In this document: piece by piece, positions 45,574 through 55,832 of the stretch
Numbering within the stretch: position 1 is the first letter of the stretch
Layout: every line of letters begins with the position of its first letter
The notes under the pieces: generated by a model
Told to the model about the DNA's origin: nothing
What the model saw: the letters and a program-made list of their open reading frames with translations, nothing else
Database searches by the model: none
Assembly (NCBI GenBank): GCA_003762615.1
Contig: RIAZ01000003.1
Span: 1-64,000 of the forward strand
From: Muribaculaceae bacterium Isolate-037 (Harlan)
GTDB lineage: Bacteria; Bacteroidota; Bacteroidia; Bacteroidales; Muribaculaceae
Reading direction: 5' to 3'
DNA length: 64,000 nucleotides
Made by a program: the position numbers and the translations under genes

Positions 45574-47214
45574 TCAAAGGAAGGATAAATAACGCTCTTT
45601 TTCCTGATCTTTCAATTGCCGGATTCTATCTTTAAGTCGTCGTTTTCGGTCATAGACCGAATTAATCTTATCCTCCTTCAAAAGAAGAGCAATTGCCGTA
45701 TTGGAAAATCCAAGAACAGAAAAAAGGAACAGACAATAATCCGCATCCTTAAGACCCGGTAAATCTTTTTCAAAATCGGTCATCAATCCATCATGCATCG
45801 TATCAACCTCCTGCTTCAACTCACGAATCTTTTCCCCATCTATCGACAATCCGTTTATTAGAGAGGAAACAGTATCTACTATTTTATTTTTTGCCGACTT
45901 CACATCATTACCCCGGACAATAACACAAAGATCATCAAGAAGACCATATCTTGAAGCCAATAATTCTTTTATCTTCTTATTTGATTCAATGCTCACCCTA
46001 TCATTCTTATCATGCATTTCCTGAAGTTGTTCGGCAAAAAGGATTTTGTCCTCAGTAGCCTTCTGTTGCCTTTTTATCAATATAAAAATACCAAAACCCA
46101 ATATCACTATAACAAGACCGCCTATAACCAAAGAGCACCAAAATAATCGGTTTGATATTTCCAATTCTCTTCGTACACTCTCATTTGACAATTTATAATA
46201 ATCTGCAACAGATGATATCAATCCACTGTTCATATTAATCCGAACTATACGCGAAGACAATTCATGAAGAATTTCTAAATTTTTAAGAGCCTCCGATTCT
46301 TTTCCCTTTGCTTTCGTCAAATGATATGCAGCAAAATTATAACGCAAACTGTCAAGGCATGATATCTTATTAAAAAGATCGGTCGCACTATCCGTCTCTC
46401 CAAGCAATGAATATGCCACTACCATATAAGTTGAATCTTCCAATGTGCTCCAACCATTGTCACAAAGCATACGGATCTTCTCTACAGACTTCTCACTCTC
46501 ATTATTGCCGATATAGGCTGTTATTGATGCCCGAAGACAGTTCTCATGAAGGAGCGTGTCTCCCGTAGACAACGCAAGCTCCTCCACTTGCTCACACATC
46601 TCGCAAGCCTTGTTATAATCCCCCATGTTATTATACGCCCGCTCCAAATCAAGAAGTGCAAAATTAAGATGTGGCTGGATACCCGCTGCCTTGAAATTCT
46701 CATATTCCCTCTCTGCATACATAAGTTCTTCCGAGGAATTATAGGTCTCGGTATAGACATCTGCCACACCTCTTGCCGACATACCCGCCCAAAACTTGTC
46801 GCCAATCCTGTCAGCAATATCCATCGCCTGCATGAATAAGACAACAGCCACCGGATAATTGCCTATACCCAATTTTGCAATACCATGATAATAAAGCGAT
46901 TTCATAAGACGTTCCTCATCACCATTCGCCCTGAAATAGTCCACAGCGAAGGAGATTATGGAATCATTTTCTATCTGAAGATAATTCTTGTCAAGTGCCT
47001 GCGTATATAGCAATCCATACAATGCCCTGTCATAATCACAGGTCAGCATATCCCTATCCAACGACTCCAGCAACGAGAGAGCCGAATCGGGATGCTCCTG
47101 CATAATCCCTTCCGCCTGCCCCATACGCCTCCGCTCAACAGAGTCCGAGCAAGCGAAAGATGCCATCAAAACCACTGAAGCAATAAATACCCAAAAGAAC
47201 TGTCTAATAATCAT
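45574..47214 (-). CDS. TPR membrane protein with C-terminal helix-turn-helix-like domain
   Basis: The 546-residue protein starts with a lipoprotein-like signal (ASFAC at residue 22). Tetratricopeptide-like helical repeats follow at about 30-330 (for example AYNNMGDYNKACEMCEQVEELA). Then come a transmembrane helix at about 362-384 (LVIGGLVIVILGFGIFILI), a coiled coil, and a C-terminal domain with DADYCLFLFSVLGFSNTAIALLLKEDKINSVYDRKRRLKDRI that looks like a winged or LuxR-type helix-turn-helix. Such proteins in Bacteroidetes are regarded as membrane-bound transcriptional regulators. It starts 16 nt after an AAA/PD-(D/E)XK gene. What it senses is unknown. Confidence 0.75.
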   Translation of the reverse strand: MIIRQFFWVFIASVVLMASFACSDSVERRRMGQAEGIMQEHPDSALSLLESLDRDMLTCDYDRALYGLLYTQALDKNYLQIENDSIISFAVDYFRANGDEERLMKSLYYHGIAKLGIGNYPVAVVLFMQAMDIADRIGDKFWAGMSARGVADVYTETYNSSEELMYAEREYENFKAAGIQPHLNFALLDLERAYNNMGDYNKACEMCEQVEELALSTGDTLLHENCLRASITAYIGNNESEKSVEKIRMLCDNGWSTLEDSTYMVVAYSLLGETDSATDLFNKISCLDSLRYNFAAYHLTKAKGKESEALKNLEILHELSSRIVRINMNSGLISSVADYYKLSNESVRRELEISNRLFWCSLVIGGLVIVILGFGIFILIKRQQKATEDKILFAEQLQEMHDKNDRVSIESNKKIKELLASRYGLLDDLCVIVRGNDVKSAKNKIVDTVSSLINGLSIDGEKIRELKQEVDTMHDGLMTDFEKDLPGLKDADYCLFLFSVLGFSNTAIALLLKEDKINSVYDRKRRLKDRIRQLKDQEKERYLSFL

Positions 47215-47230
47215 GAATTAAAATCTAAAA

Positions 47231-48826
47231 TTAGTATTCACGCATAGCCCAATCAGCTATATCATGATCCTCAACAGAGAAGATTACGGCTATGCCATAT
47301 ATCTTTCTACCTGTGTATTTGAATCTTGTGGCATACCCTCTCTCCTCAATTTGTCTGAATGCGGCTGCTATATTACCATCTGACGCATTATCAATCTTAA
47401 ACTCAAATATATATACGTATCTATCCGTCTGCGCGACAAGATCGCTTCGTCCTTTTGAGCCTGCCAATTCGCATAAGACATTTGACCTCAGCATCATGAA
47501 AATCAGATACACAACCGTATGATAATAGTGTTCCTTCTGTATCAAAGGTTCACTATCCTTTGGAAACAGATGATATGCTATCCGTGATAATATAGTCTTC
47601 AGAATATCCATTAGCCTATCAACATCTCCGCGCATAAGAGCCAACCTCAACTGAACCAACTGCATATTTTGGGAATCCTCCTTTTTACCCATATATGCAG
47701 GAATCAAGTCTTGTGTCAGCGAACGCATCACCTCCTGATTCGGCACCTGCATCTTATACATGTCAAGTTCTCGGTCATATTCCGATATGGTGAGATAACC
47801 CGACTGAAACATCAGCGAAATAGGGTCCTCCATATCATAGATTTTTGTCAACGATTGTGAATCATACCAAGTGTCGGTGATTTCCGGCAATTGGAATGTC
47901 GGATTCATCAGCTGCGAGACAAACACCGAGGTCAAACCAGTACTCACCCAATATGCCTCCAATTTATAATCCGACAACGACATCATTACACTCAACGGAT
48001 TGAACACCTTTACATCTCTTGCCGTGAATCGGTAGCCATCGTAATATTTTGTAAGACTATCAAGAATTGAATCCGTTGTGACATTCATCACCGAGGCAAA
48101 CTCCTCAATACCTTCCCGGCAATATGCAGTCAACTCCTCATGTGTAAATCCGCAGATTGTGGCAAACCGTTCATCCATCGAAATATCCTTAAAATTATTC
48201 GGTCCGGAGAACAGATTCATCTGATTGAAACGGGTCACACCCGTCACCATACAGAATTTTATATAGGCATCATAGGACTTACACTGCATGAAAAGTTCAC
48301 GGAGCATCGACTGATTCTCCCTATATATATCCGATTCCGGATCAACACCATGAATCGGAACATCATATTCATCTATCAACACGGCTACCGGCTGTCCGGT
48401 CTTCTCCGCCAGTCTTTTTATGAGCAATCCGAATTTAAAACTCTCATCACCCGGATATGCCGACAGATCCTCTCCATAATCAGAAGCACACGTCTGAAGC
48501 AACGCCTGAAAATTCTTTCGCAGACTACCGGAAACAGCTCCTCCGGCTGAACTCATATCGAGATGTATCACCGGATACTTAATCCATTCCGTCTCCCTCT
48601 CCGACACTTTCAATCCTTTGAAATACTCCCGCTCCCCCTTGAAATATGATTCAAGAGTGGAAAGGAAAAGACTCTTGCCGAAGCGGCGCGGACGTCCTAA
48701 AAATATATATTTCGCCAACGAAAACAATTTATAAAAAAATTCAGTCTTGTCTATATAAAGACTGCCCGCCTCGCGGAGTCGCGAGAAGGATTGCATTCCG
48801 ATTGGATATTTAGGATGTACGTTCAT
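47231..48826 (-). CDS. AAA-ATPase-like / PD-(D/E)XK nuclease protein (DUF1703 type)
   Basis: The 531-residue protein has an AAA-ATPase_like domain with the family's Walker A GRPRRFGKS (44-52) and Walker B AVLIDEYD (148-155). TGVTRFNQMNLFSGPNNFKDIS, YYDGYRFTARDVKVFNP and a C-terminal PD-(D/E)XK nuclease-like domain with RSDLVAQTDRYVYIFEFKID follow. These genes are abundant and multicopy in Bacteroidales; no function has been settled, and defence or genome maintenance is speculation. A paralogue lies at 58297-59883. The TPR regulator follows 16 nt downstream on the same strand. Confidence 0.88.
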   Translation of the reverse strand: MNVHPKYPIGMQSFSRLREAGSLYIDKTEFFYKLFSLAKYIFLGRPRRFGKSLFLSTLESYFKGEREYFKGLKVSERETEWIKYPVIHLDMSSAGGAVSGSLRKNFQALLQTCASDYGEDLSAYPGDESFKFGLLIKRLAEKTGQPVAVLIDEYDVPIHGVDPESDIYRENQSMLRELFMQCKSYDAYIKFCMVTGVTRFNQMNLFSGPNNFKDISMDERFATICGFTHEELTAYCREGIEEFASVMNVTTDSILDSLTKYYDGYRFTARDVKVFNPLSVMMSLSDYKLEAYWVSTGLTSVFVSQLMNPTFQLPEITDTWYDSQSLTKIYDMEDPISLMFQSGYLTISEYDRELDMYKMQVPNQEVMRSLTQDLIPAYMGKKEDSQNMQLVQLRLALMRGDVDRLMDILKTILSRIAYHLFPKDSEPLIQKEHYYHTVVYLIFMMLRSNVLCELAGSKGRSDLVAQTDRYVYIFEFKIDNASDGNIAAAFRQIEERGYATRFKYTGRKIYGIAVIFSVEDHDIADWAMREY

Positions 48827-49059
48827 GCCACTAAAGAGAATTTATCCGGCTCAAAATTAACAAATATATTTAATTTTGACGTATTTCAATCATATATTTT
48901 TTCAGATTGCAAGGATTATTGGGTTGCTGGGGTGGCGATGTGAACAAAATACGGCGTGAGGGCGTTCTCTCGGAAAGCAATGTCTGTCGCGTCGCACGGG
49001 ACGGATCAACGTTTCTTCTATCGCATATCTAAGGAATTTGAATTAAAATTGAAATTATT

Positions 49060-49314
49060 ATGAGTTTTATCTGGTTTATATTTATCGGACTTATTTCCGG
49101 GCTTATCGCCGGGAAACTTATGCGTGGCGGCGGCTTCGGCTGGCTCGTCAACCTCATCGTCGGCGTTGCCGGAGGCGTATTGGGCGGCTGGATGTTCAGC
49201 GCATTGGGAATCCACACCTCAAGCATTATCGGAAGCCTGATTACATCCGTTGTCGGCGCCATCGTGCTACTCTGGATAGTAGGACTTATCAACAGATCCG
49301 TCAACAAACGGTAA
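49060..49314 (+). CDS. GlsB/YeaQ/YmgE-family small membrane protein
   Basis: The 84-residue protein has three hydrophobic glycine-rich helices (IGLISGLIAGKLMRGGGFG, LIVGVAGGVLGGWMFSALG, GSLITSVVGAIVLLWIVGLI) and matches the transglycosylase-associated/GlsB stress-response family. It sits in the inner membrane; its molecular role is not known. It has its own terminator. The 230 bp upstream show no strong promoter. Confidence 0.92.
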   Translation: MSFIWFIFIGLISGLIAGKLMRGGGFGWLVNLIVGVAGGVLGGWMFSALGIHTSSIIGSLITSVVGAIVLLWIVGLINRSVNKR

Positions 49315-49344
49315 TCATATCACACAATCATTCCCCCGAATACA

Positions 49345-49380
49345 TAAGCCGGACATGGTGTCGACACCATGCCCGGCTTA
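49345..49380 (+). terminator. Terminator after the GlsB-like gene
   Basis: A 36-nt near-perfect palindrome centred on GTCGAC (one A-C mismatch) is followed by TTCTTTG, 30 nt past the stop codon. Confidence 0.8.
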
Positions 49381-49486
49381 TTCTTTGCCTCCGGATTTTA
49401 TCCCCCTAAAAAGGCGAGGAGAGAGTATTTACATACGAGAAAATTAATCTCCGGCGGGGGATTCACATCTTTCTCCGGATGATTTG

Positions 49487-49984
49487 TCATTCATCAGCCA
49501 CAAAACCTGTGCGACGATAGCCATGCACGTAATATGTGTAGCCATCCTCATCGTCGCTGTAGGTCACGTAGCACTCAAATTTATCTGCCGGCATACCTGA
49601 CGGTGTCACTGTCCCGCCGGGAGTAATCTTGCCGTCCGAAACAGTCACCTGGCAATCATAGTAGGCATTCTGCACCGGAGTCGCGCTTCCAAACGTGCGG
49701 TCTGCCACGTTGCAGGGTACCTTCACTTTCGTTTCCCAGAAACTCTTGAGGTCGTCTACCCATATCTCGGTGCCATTGTTTGCACTGGTGTTGTAGGTGA
49801 TCCACATCAACTGTCCATATCCAAAAGGATCCTCATATACCTTGTCGCCATCGACCACATCGACAGTCACCATCCATTCGCCCGCCACATCCACTGTGGA
49901 TGTCATCGGAATATCCTCCTTGCTGCAAGCATTGAAGAATATCATTCCAATCAGGAGGATTGCGTAGTTTATATATTTTTTCAT
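49487..49984 (-). CDS. Lipid-binding-hydrolase-like lipoprotein of the second SusCD operon
   Basis: The 165-residue lipoprotein (lipobox ending FNAC at residue 20) has VAGEWMVTVDV, WVDDLKSFWETKVKVPC and YDCQVTVSDGKI, resembling the calycin-like Lipid_bd family often found at the end of SusCD operons. No catalytic motif is evident. It is the last gene of the unit SusC-SusD-DUF5012-this gene, 18 nt after its neighbour. Its ligand is unknown. Confidence 0.75.
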   Translation of the reverse strand: MKKYINYAILLIGMIFFNACSKEDIPMTSTVDVAGEWMVTVDVVDGDKVYEDPFGYGQLMWITYNTSANNGTEIWVDDLKSFWETKVKVPCNVADRTFGSATPVQNAYYDCQVTVSDGKITPGGTVTPSGMPADKFECYVTYSDDEDGYTYYVHGYRRTGFVADE

Positions 49985-50002
49985 TTTGTCAAACTTTATC
50001 CA

Positions 50003-50707
50003 TTAATCATTTTTGTCAAGAATCACGTGGAAGATAAAAGGATAGTCGGTATATTCCACCACGTATGACAGAGTACCAGTAGCAGCATCATACTTGCCAT
50101 CGTAGAAAGCACCTGCCGAGTCTCCCCATCCGGAGAGGAAGCTGCTTTCGAGAGTGATGTTGTTGTCGGCATCAGCCTTCAGTTCGCCAGTCAAGGCATA
50201 CGCACTGCCATATCCTGCCCGATACTCATACCAGCCGGCAAGAAGGTCGGAAATCTGATATGTGCCGTCGCCATTACCATAGATCACTTCCTGATAGCCG
50301 CCATAGTACGTAATCCCGTTGTAGTCACGATAACTGCCGCCATTCACCGTATAGTATCCACTGACCGGATCATCGGCATCCGACACGAGCACATAGCGGG
50401 TGGCTGATGCGCTGAAGCCATCGGAATTAGTGGCGGAATACACTATCGAATAATAACCCGGTTTCGGATTGGATAAATCCATTTTCGTAGTGACCACAAC
50501 GTTGCTTGTATAATCCTCCCCGTTAAGGCTGGAAGAATATCCGGGATCCACAAACGGGGTGCCTGCCGTTGCCTTATCATAGATGGGTCCTTCAAGCTCT
50601 ATTACCGGATAATAAGTTATGCCTGTCACCCCTTCGGTGTCTTTGCTACAGGAAGCGAGAGCCACGATAGCCAATCCTGCCGCTATTGTCGAAATATATT
50701 TTTTCAT
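50003..50707 (-). CDS. DUF5012-like Ig-fold lipoprotein
   Basis: The 234-residue lipoprotein (lipobox ending LASC at residue 20) has an N-terminal Ig-like/cadherin-like domain (PVIELEGPIYDKATAGTPFVDPGYSSSLNG ... YSIVYSATNSDGFSASATRYVLV). A C-terminal beta domain (GYYTVNGGSYRDYNGITYYGG ...) ends in an Asp-rich tail. It follows the SusD-like gene by 29 nt and is probably a surface-exposed partner of the importer. I base the DUF5012 name on overall pattern. Confidence 0.72.
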   Translation of the reverse strand: MKKYISTIAAGLAIVALASCSKDTEGVTGITYYPVIELEGPIYDKATAGTPFVDPGYSSSLNGEDYTSNVVVTTKMDLSNPKPGYYSIVYSATNSDGFSASATRYVLVSDADDPVSGYYTVNGGSYRDYNGITYYGGYQEVIYGNGDGTYQISDLLAGWYEYRAGYGSAYALTGELKADADNNITLESSFLSGWGDSAGAFYDGKYDAATGTLSYVVEYTDYPFIFHVILDKND

Positions 50708-50736
50708 TGCTGTGTTCGCTGATTAAATTATTAGAA

Positions 50737-52224
50737 TTACTGAGCCCAGAACACCGGAGCCCCGTCCCCCTTGTATTCGGGAGTCTTGCTGTTGCGGTTG
50801 GCAGAAGACTCCGGATAAGGCCAACGCTGGAGCAACTTGTCAGAGCCAAGCGTGCCGTTAACCTTTATCGGGGTATATAGTGTGCCAGGTTCAAGAATAG
50901 AAGGATCGTATGCATCCGTCAACACATTGTAGATCTGATCGCCTGTTACGTTTCCGAAGGTCGGGAATTTCAGACGGCGCATCTCGCACCATGCCTCATA
51001 GTTGTTGACACCGGAAAGAGCCACCCATTTCTGAATGCCTATACATTTTGCCCAATTTGTAGAATCCCATGGGTAAGCTGCGAGAACAGTCTCTACGCCT
51101 GTTACCCCGGCTGTTGCGAACGAAGCCTCGATTGCTGCCTTGTAATGAGCCTCAGCCGATGCCTGTGAGCCATAACGTGCCTCATACTCGGCAAGGAAGA
51201 ACTCAATCTCCGAACGTGTGATCAGATAGACCGGATCATCATACTTCACGTTGGGACGGCACCAATAATTTGCCTTGTACGATGTAGTAGTGGAAAAGTT
51301 TGTGCCTGACACGCCACCTGTATATTCCGATTTATCAATGTTAGGATTGAAGAATGCCTTCAGACGCGCATCGTCGGCAGCATTCATCGTGGCAAGAAGC
51401 GCAAGGTTGAGAATCACGTTCTGCTGGGTAGAACCGAAATAGGTGGCAAACTCCTCCTGATAGAACGGGTTAGCCTGTCCACTCTCATTCTTCCAGCAGT
51501 TTGCCCATGCCACGTCGGAAGTAGGGAAATTATTCTCCTTCACAAGTGCATCCAGCTGGCTCTTGACATCTACGGCGTTGCTCTCTCGCATCAGTATCCT
51601 AAGTTTGAGGGCATTCGCCACTTTCACCCATTCCGAGGAGCGTGCACCCGGAAGAAGGAAATTTGTACAGACGGTCTCCATCCCGCCCACCTTCGAGATT
51701 GCTTCATCAAGCTCTGCGATGATGCCGGCATATATGTCCTTACCTTCGTCATATTTCGGGGTGATGTTGTTGATGTCGAGCGATTCGCTGTAGGGAATCT
51801 CTCCGTAGCAATCCACCATAGCCTGATACACGGCCGCACGTATCACCGTAGCTGCGAGCACGGTGCCATAGCTCTCGGAAGCCTCCGCAAGACTGATGAC
51901 AGTCGACATGTTCTGTAGCGTGCGTGTGGCGAGATTGGAATATGTGCTGCTCGACCTAACCGCACTCTGCATGAACTGGCTATAGTCCATATAGTTTGAG
52001 GTGCCAAAAAATTGGGAATAATGCTGTGCGAAATATCCGCCCGTAATGCGGAAATAATCACTATAGCTGTTTGCAAAAGCCATTTCTGCGCCCGGGAAGA
52101 TCAAGTCGGGAGTCAGGTTGCCGACTGCCGGGGAATTGGGGCTCTCGTTGATGTCGAGATAGCTGTCGCACGCTCCGAGAGTGAGCGACAAAGCCATTAC
52201 CCCTGACAATAATATCTTGTTCAT
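50737..52224 (-). CDS. SusD-like_2 family surface lipoprotein
   Basis: The 495-residue lipoprotein (lipobox ending LGAC at residue 19) starts with DSYLDINESPNSPAVGNLTPDLIFPGAE, which identifies the SusD-like_2 group. These proteins form the lid of a SusC importer. It lies 12 nt after the frameshifted SusC gene. The substrate is not evident because no glycoside hydrolase lies within the operon; the downstream lipoproteins could equally fit a protein, peptide or lipid-linked substrate. Confidence 0.92.
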   Translation of the reverse strand: MNKILLSGVMALSLTLGACDSYLDINESPNSPAVGNLTPDLIFPGAEMAFANSYSDYFRITGGYFAQHYSQFFGTSNYMDYSQFMQSAVRSSSTYSNLATRTLQNMSTVISLAEASESYGTVLAATVIRAAVYQAMVDCYGEIPYSESLDINNITPKYDEGKDIYAGIIAELDEAISKVGGMETVCTNFLLPGARSSEWVKVANALKLRILMRESNAVDVKSQLDALVKENNFPTSDVAWANCWKNESGQANPFYQEEFATYFGSTQQNVILNLALLATMNAADDARLKAFFNPNIDKSEYTGGVSGTNFSTTTSYKANYWCRPNVKYDDPVYLITRSEIEFFLAEYEARYGSQASAEAHYKAAIEASFATAGVTGVETVLAAYPWDSTNWAKCIGIQKWVALSGVNNYEAWCEMRRLKFPTFGNVTGDQIYNVLTDAYDPSILEPGTLYTPIKVNGTLGSDKLLQRWPYPESSANRNSKTPEYKGDGAPVFWAQ

Positions 52225-52236
52225 TGCTGATAATCT

Positions 52237-55200
52237 TTAGAATGTAACTTTTAGGTTCAGACCGTAAGTGCGGCATGACGGATTGGTATATAGCTCACCG
52301 AAGCCATATCCGACATCACCGGAATCCACACTGGTAGACGACTCCGGATCGACATAACGGTTGTCTTTCGCTGTCCAGATAAACGGATTGTTGCAGTATG
52401 CAGTGAGGACAATCTCATTGAGATACATGCTCTTCACCCATTTCTGCGGAAGGTTCCAGCTCAATGATATGTTGCGCACCTTGCAATATGAGCGGTCAAT
52501 CAGATAAGCCTCGCCTCCGGCTCCCCATCCATAGTTGTTGAAATAGTCCTGGAAACTGCTGTTGGCTACATATATAGGAGTGGTGTTTTCGCTATACGTG
52601 CCATCACCGTTTGCCACGACAGAGTTAGGGATAATGAAGGGACGACGCTCATTCTCCTCAGTCACCTTGCCGTTGCCGGTGAACTGCATGAGGTTCTTCG
52701 TGCGGGAGAACATCTTGCCGCCGTAGCGGATATCGAATGCCGCGCTCAGTGTCACACCATACGCTGTGAACGCCGTAGTGATACCGCCCGTCCATTTATG
52801 GTTCATGCTCGCGCCTGTAGCCTGAATCTCATCGCTCAGCACCGGCTGACCGTTGTTGTCGACGATAGGACTGCCATAATAAGGACTCTTCTCGTCTGTC
52901 ACATATTGGGGAAGATATGTATAGAACTGTCCGATTGCCTTACCTTGCTCCGCATACATATAGACTGCGTCGTTGCCTGCGGAGAAACTATAGATCGAAA
53001 CCTTTCCACCATCAAGACTCTCCGGAAGGGAGATGACCTTGTTGTAGTTCTTTGAGAAGTTGAATCCGAGTTCCCAAGTGAAGTTCGGGGTCTGAACAGG
53101 GATAGTGTTCAACACAAGTTCCACACCACGGTTACGCACCTTACCGAAATTGACCACCTGATAACTGTAGCCTGTCGACGGATCCACCGGAAGGGTGAAT
53201 ATCTGGTCGTCGGTGACGCGGTTATAGTAAGAAGCGTCGAGATCAATTCTTCCATTGAAGAACTTCAGGTTGGCACCTACCTCAAACTCAGAGGTCATCT
53301 CCGGACGAAGCGTGTTGGAACCTGCCGTAGAGGAAGCCATGAAGGCATTCACTGCATTGAATGGGAACTTGATGATATAGCTGCCGTAATAGCCATTGGT
53401 ATATGCCTGAGTGTAGTTGGTGGCCGTGTAATATGGAGAGGCATCATTACCGGTCTTACCGTATGCAAGTCGGATCTTTCCGAAGGTCAGCACCTCATTC
53501 TTCGGCACATATTTGGTGAATATGCCGCTGAAGGTGATACCGGGATAGAAGAAGGAATTATTCCCCTTTGGAAGAGTTGACGACCAGTCGTTACGTGCAG
53601 TGACGTCAAGATAAAGGAAATTATCCCAGCCGAGAGTCACATCTCCGAAAAAACCTACAAGGCGACGCTTGCTCTGACTCTCACCGAGTGTAGTGCGTGT
53701 CGCGCCGTTGCTGAGATGCCAGAAGCCGGTGTTGATCGCCAAGTCATCTGTCTCACCGTTCATGTAGGTGGAGAAGCGTTCGTTCATATTGACGCCGACA
53801 GTGACACCAAGGTCAAAACGCTCGTTGAAGAACTGCCTGTTGTAGTTGGCAAGGAAGTCATGGTTGAGTTCGTAACGACGGCTATAATATGAATACACGT
53901 AGCCCGCCTGATTCATGTTGCTGGGAGCATAACCGTAGTCCTCATTGATAAGAGCATCATCAAGAGCAATCTGCGGGAAACCCTGCTTCTGGTCATAATC
54001 GGAATAGTCGAAACCGAAACGATACGTAAGTGTAAGACCATCGATAGGCATTATGTCTGCCTGAAGTTTACCGAACGTCTGCTTGCCGTTCAATTCATTC
54101 TTATTGTTGGCTATTGCCCAGTAAGGGTTGGTGATGCCATAAGGAGTGTAGTATGCCTCCGGAGTATCGAATGCCGTGTTTAGGTTCTTGCGGTCGACAA
54201 TCGACATATCACGCGGCACCTCATATACACCATCAATCACGGATGTACCCTGGAATGAACCTACTGTCTTTGTCTTCCAGTTGGAGAAGTTCATCGCCGT
54301 AGATATCTTAAACCATTTCTCCGGCTGATAAGATCCGCGGAACGCGATAGTGTTTCGTGCGTATGAATCGGCATCCGTAGGCATGATACCGTTGTTGCCG
54401 GTGTAGGAATAGGATGTGTAGTACGTCATCTTCTCATCATTGCTCGATCCGCTGATAGCCACATTGTGGGTCTGCGACCAGCCTGTATCGAAGAAGTCGC
54501 GCACATTGTTCTTCTTTGCATCGTATGTGTGGATAAGCTGCGAATGATTCCAGATAGGACCATACACCTGTATGCTTCCGTCAAGGGCAGGTCCCCACGA
54601 ACCATTCTCGATGAAGGTCTGACCTCCGTTCCAACCTTGTCCCCATTTGTTCTGCATCTCAGGTATAAGACTCACCTGACTTGCCTCGACGGTTCCGCTG
54701 TAAGTCACCGTATAATTCTTACCGCTACCCTTCTTACCACTCTTTGTAGTAATGATGATCACGCCGTTTGCTGCGCGGCTACCATAGAGAGCAGTAGCTG
54801 CTGCGCCTTTGAGCACTGTAAGTGTGGCAATATCGTCCGGAGAAATGTTGCTTATACCTCCGGCAGCGATAGCATGACCCTGTGTATTGAATGTAGAGTT
54901 GGCGATAGGCACACCATCAACCACGTAGAGAGGCTGGTTAGAACCGTTGATTGATCCGAGACCACGGATCGACACGTTGTTAGCCATACCGGGATCTGAC
55001 GATGTAGTCTGGATCTGAAGACCCGCCACCTTACCTTGAAGCGCCTCCATCACGTTGGATGTGCGCGCACGCTCAATCTCGCTCGCATCTACTTGAGTGG
55101 CAGCATATCCGAGTGATTTCTCACTCCTTGAGATTCCAAGTGCCGTCACGACAACCTCGTCAAGCACTTCGGAGTTAAGCCCCAATACAATACGAATCTC

Positions 55201-55468
55201 CCCTTTTGTAATAGGCACCTCTTGAGAGGTCATACCTACATAGCTGACTTTCAGAGTTTTAGCATTTTGGGGGGGTGTTTTGGATTGTAAACCGCCCGTC
55301 AATGTCAGTCGTTGTGCCGATAGTAGTGCCTACCACCATTACCGTGGCTCCGACAATCGGTTCATTGTCATCGCCTGAAATGACTATACCGGAAATTGTC
55401 CTTTCCTGCGCTGTCGCGCCCAAGGAAACTCCAATAATAGTCATGAGAAGTAGAAACAGTTTTCTCAT
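52237..55468 (-). pseudogene. SusC-family transporter, split by a +1 frameshift at a C7 run
   Basis: Two overlapping frames together make one SusC-type protein of about 1,076 residues. The first, 55259-55468, encodes the signal peptide and most of the carboxypeptidase-like domain (ISGIVISGDDNEPIVGATV, GTTTDIDGRFTIQNTPPKC). The second, 52237-55302, resumes with NAKTLKVSYVGMTSQEVPI, then the TonB-box region LDEVVVTALGISRSEKSLGYA, plug and barrel, ending LNLKVTF. The break coincides with seven C on the minus strand (55269-55275); six C would restore the frame. It may be a sequencing error, a real mutation, or slippage-based on/off switching. The remainder has no other visible damage and SusD follows in 12 nt. 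Confidence 0.88.
55269..55275 (-). repeat. C7 homopolymer at the SusC frameshift
   Basis: Seven consecutive C residues (G on the plus strand) lie at the exact point where the SusC reading frame shifts. With six the frame would read ...IQNTPQNAKTLKV.... Such runs are prone both to replication slippage and to base-calling error. Confidence 0.9.
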
Positions 55469-55653
55469 ACTCTTACCATAAATTAAACTTATAAATATAC
55501 TTCTATCTTAAATTTTTTAGTTAAAATTATTAAAATTTACAACCAATCCGACTTACCTGAACTTTGCTGTCATTTTTATAATTTTAATCAAAAATAGCTT
55601 TACTAAAGGCACCAAACGCGTTGAAATATTAACTTAACGTTGTTTATCGGCTG

Positions 55654-55661
55654 CAAATTTA
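55654..55661 (-). promoter_or_regulatory. Possible -7 box of the second SusC operon
   Basis: TAAATTTG (complement at 55654-55661) fits TAnnTTTG without a clear -33, leaving a leader of about 180 nt. The 364-bp gap 55469-55832 is otherwise very AT-rich and includes a terminator at 55775-55807; I see no ECF sigma or anti-sigma gene and no inverted repeats suggesting promoter inversion. Confidence 0.45.
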
Positions 55662-55774
55662 TGCTACAATTCCGGAATATTTATCATATATTCTGTTAAA
55701 ATTATTTAATTTTATGTTAAAATATATTTACATTGTCATTTTTAAAGCAAAAACATACAATTTAAAATAAAATA

Positions 55775-55807
55775 TCGGCAAATGTCAAGATTTTTGACAC
55801 ATGCCGA
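55775..55807 (-). terminator. Terminator after the second esterase gene
   Basis: TCGGCA at 55775-55780 pairs with 55802-55807 and TGTCAA with TTGACA inside it, separated by small internal mismatches and a short loop. On the minus strand it is followed by T-rich sequence. It begins 26 nt after the esterase stop. Confidence 0.65.
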
Positions 55808-55832
55808 CACATTGTTTCATGAATTTAGGGAA

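Noticed and set aside
55469..55832. Invertible promoter upstream of the frameshifted SusC gene
   Set aside because: I found no pair of inverted repeats flanking a promoter and no adjacent tyrosine recombinase.
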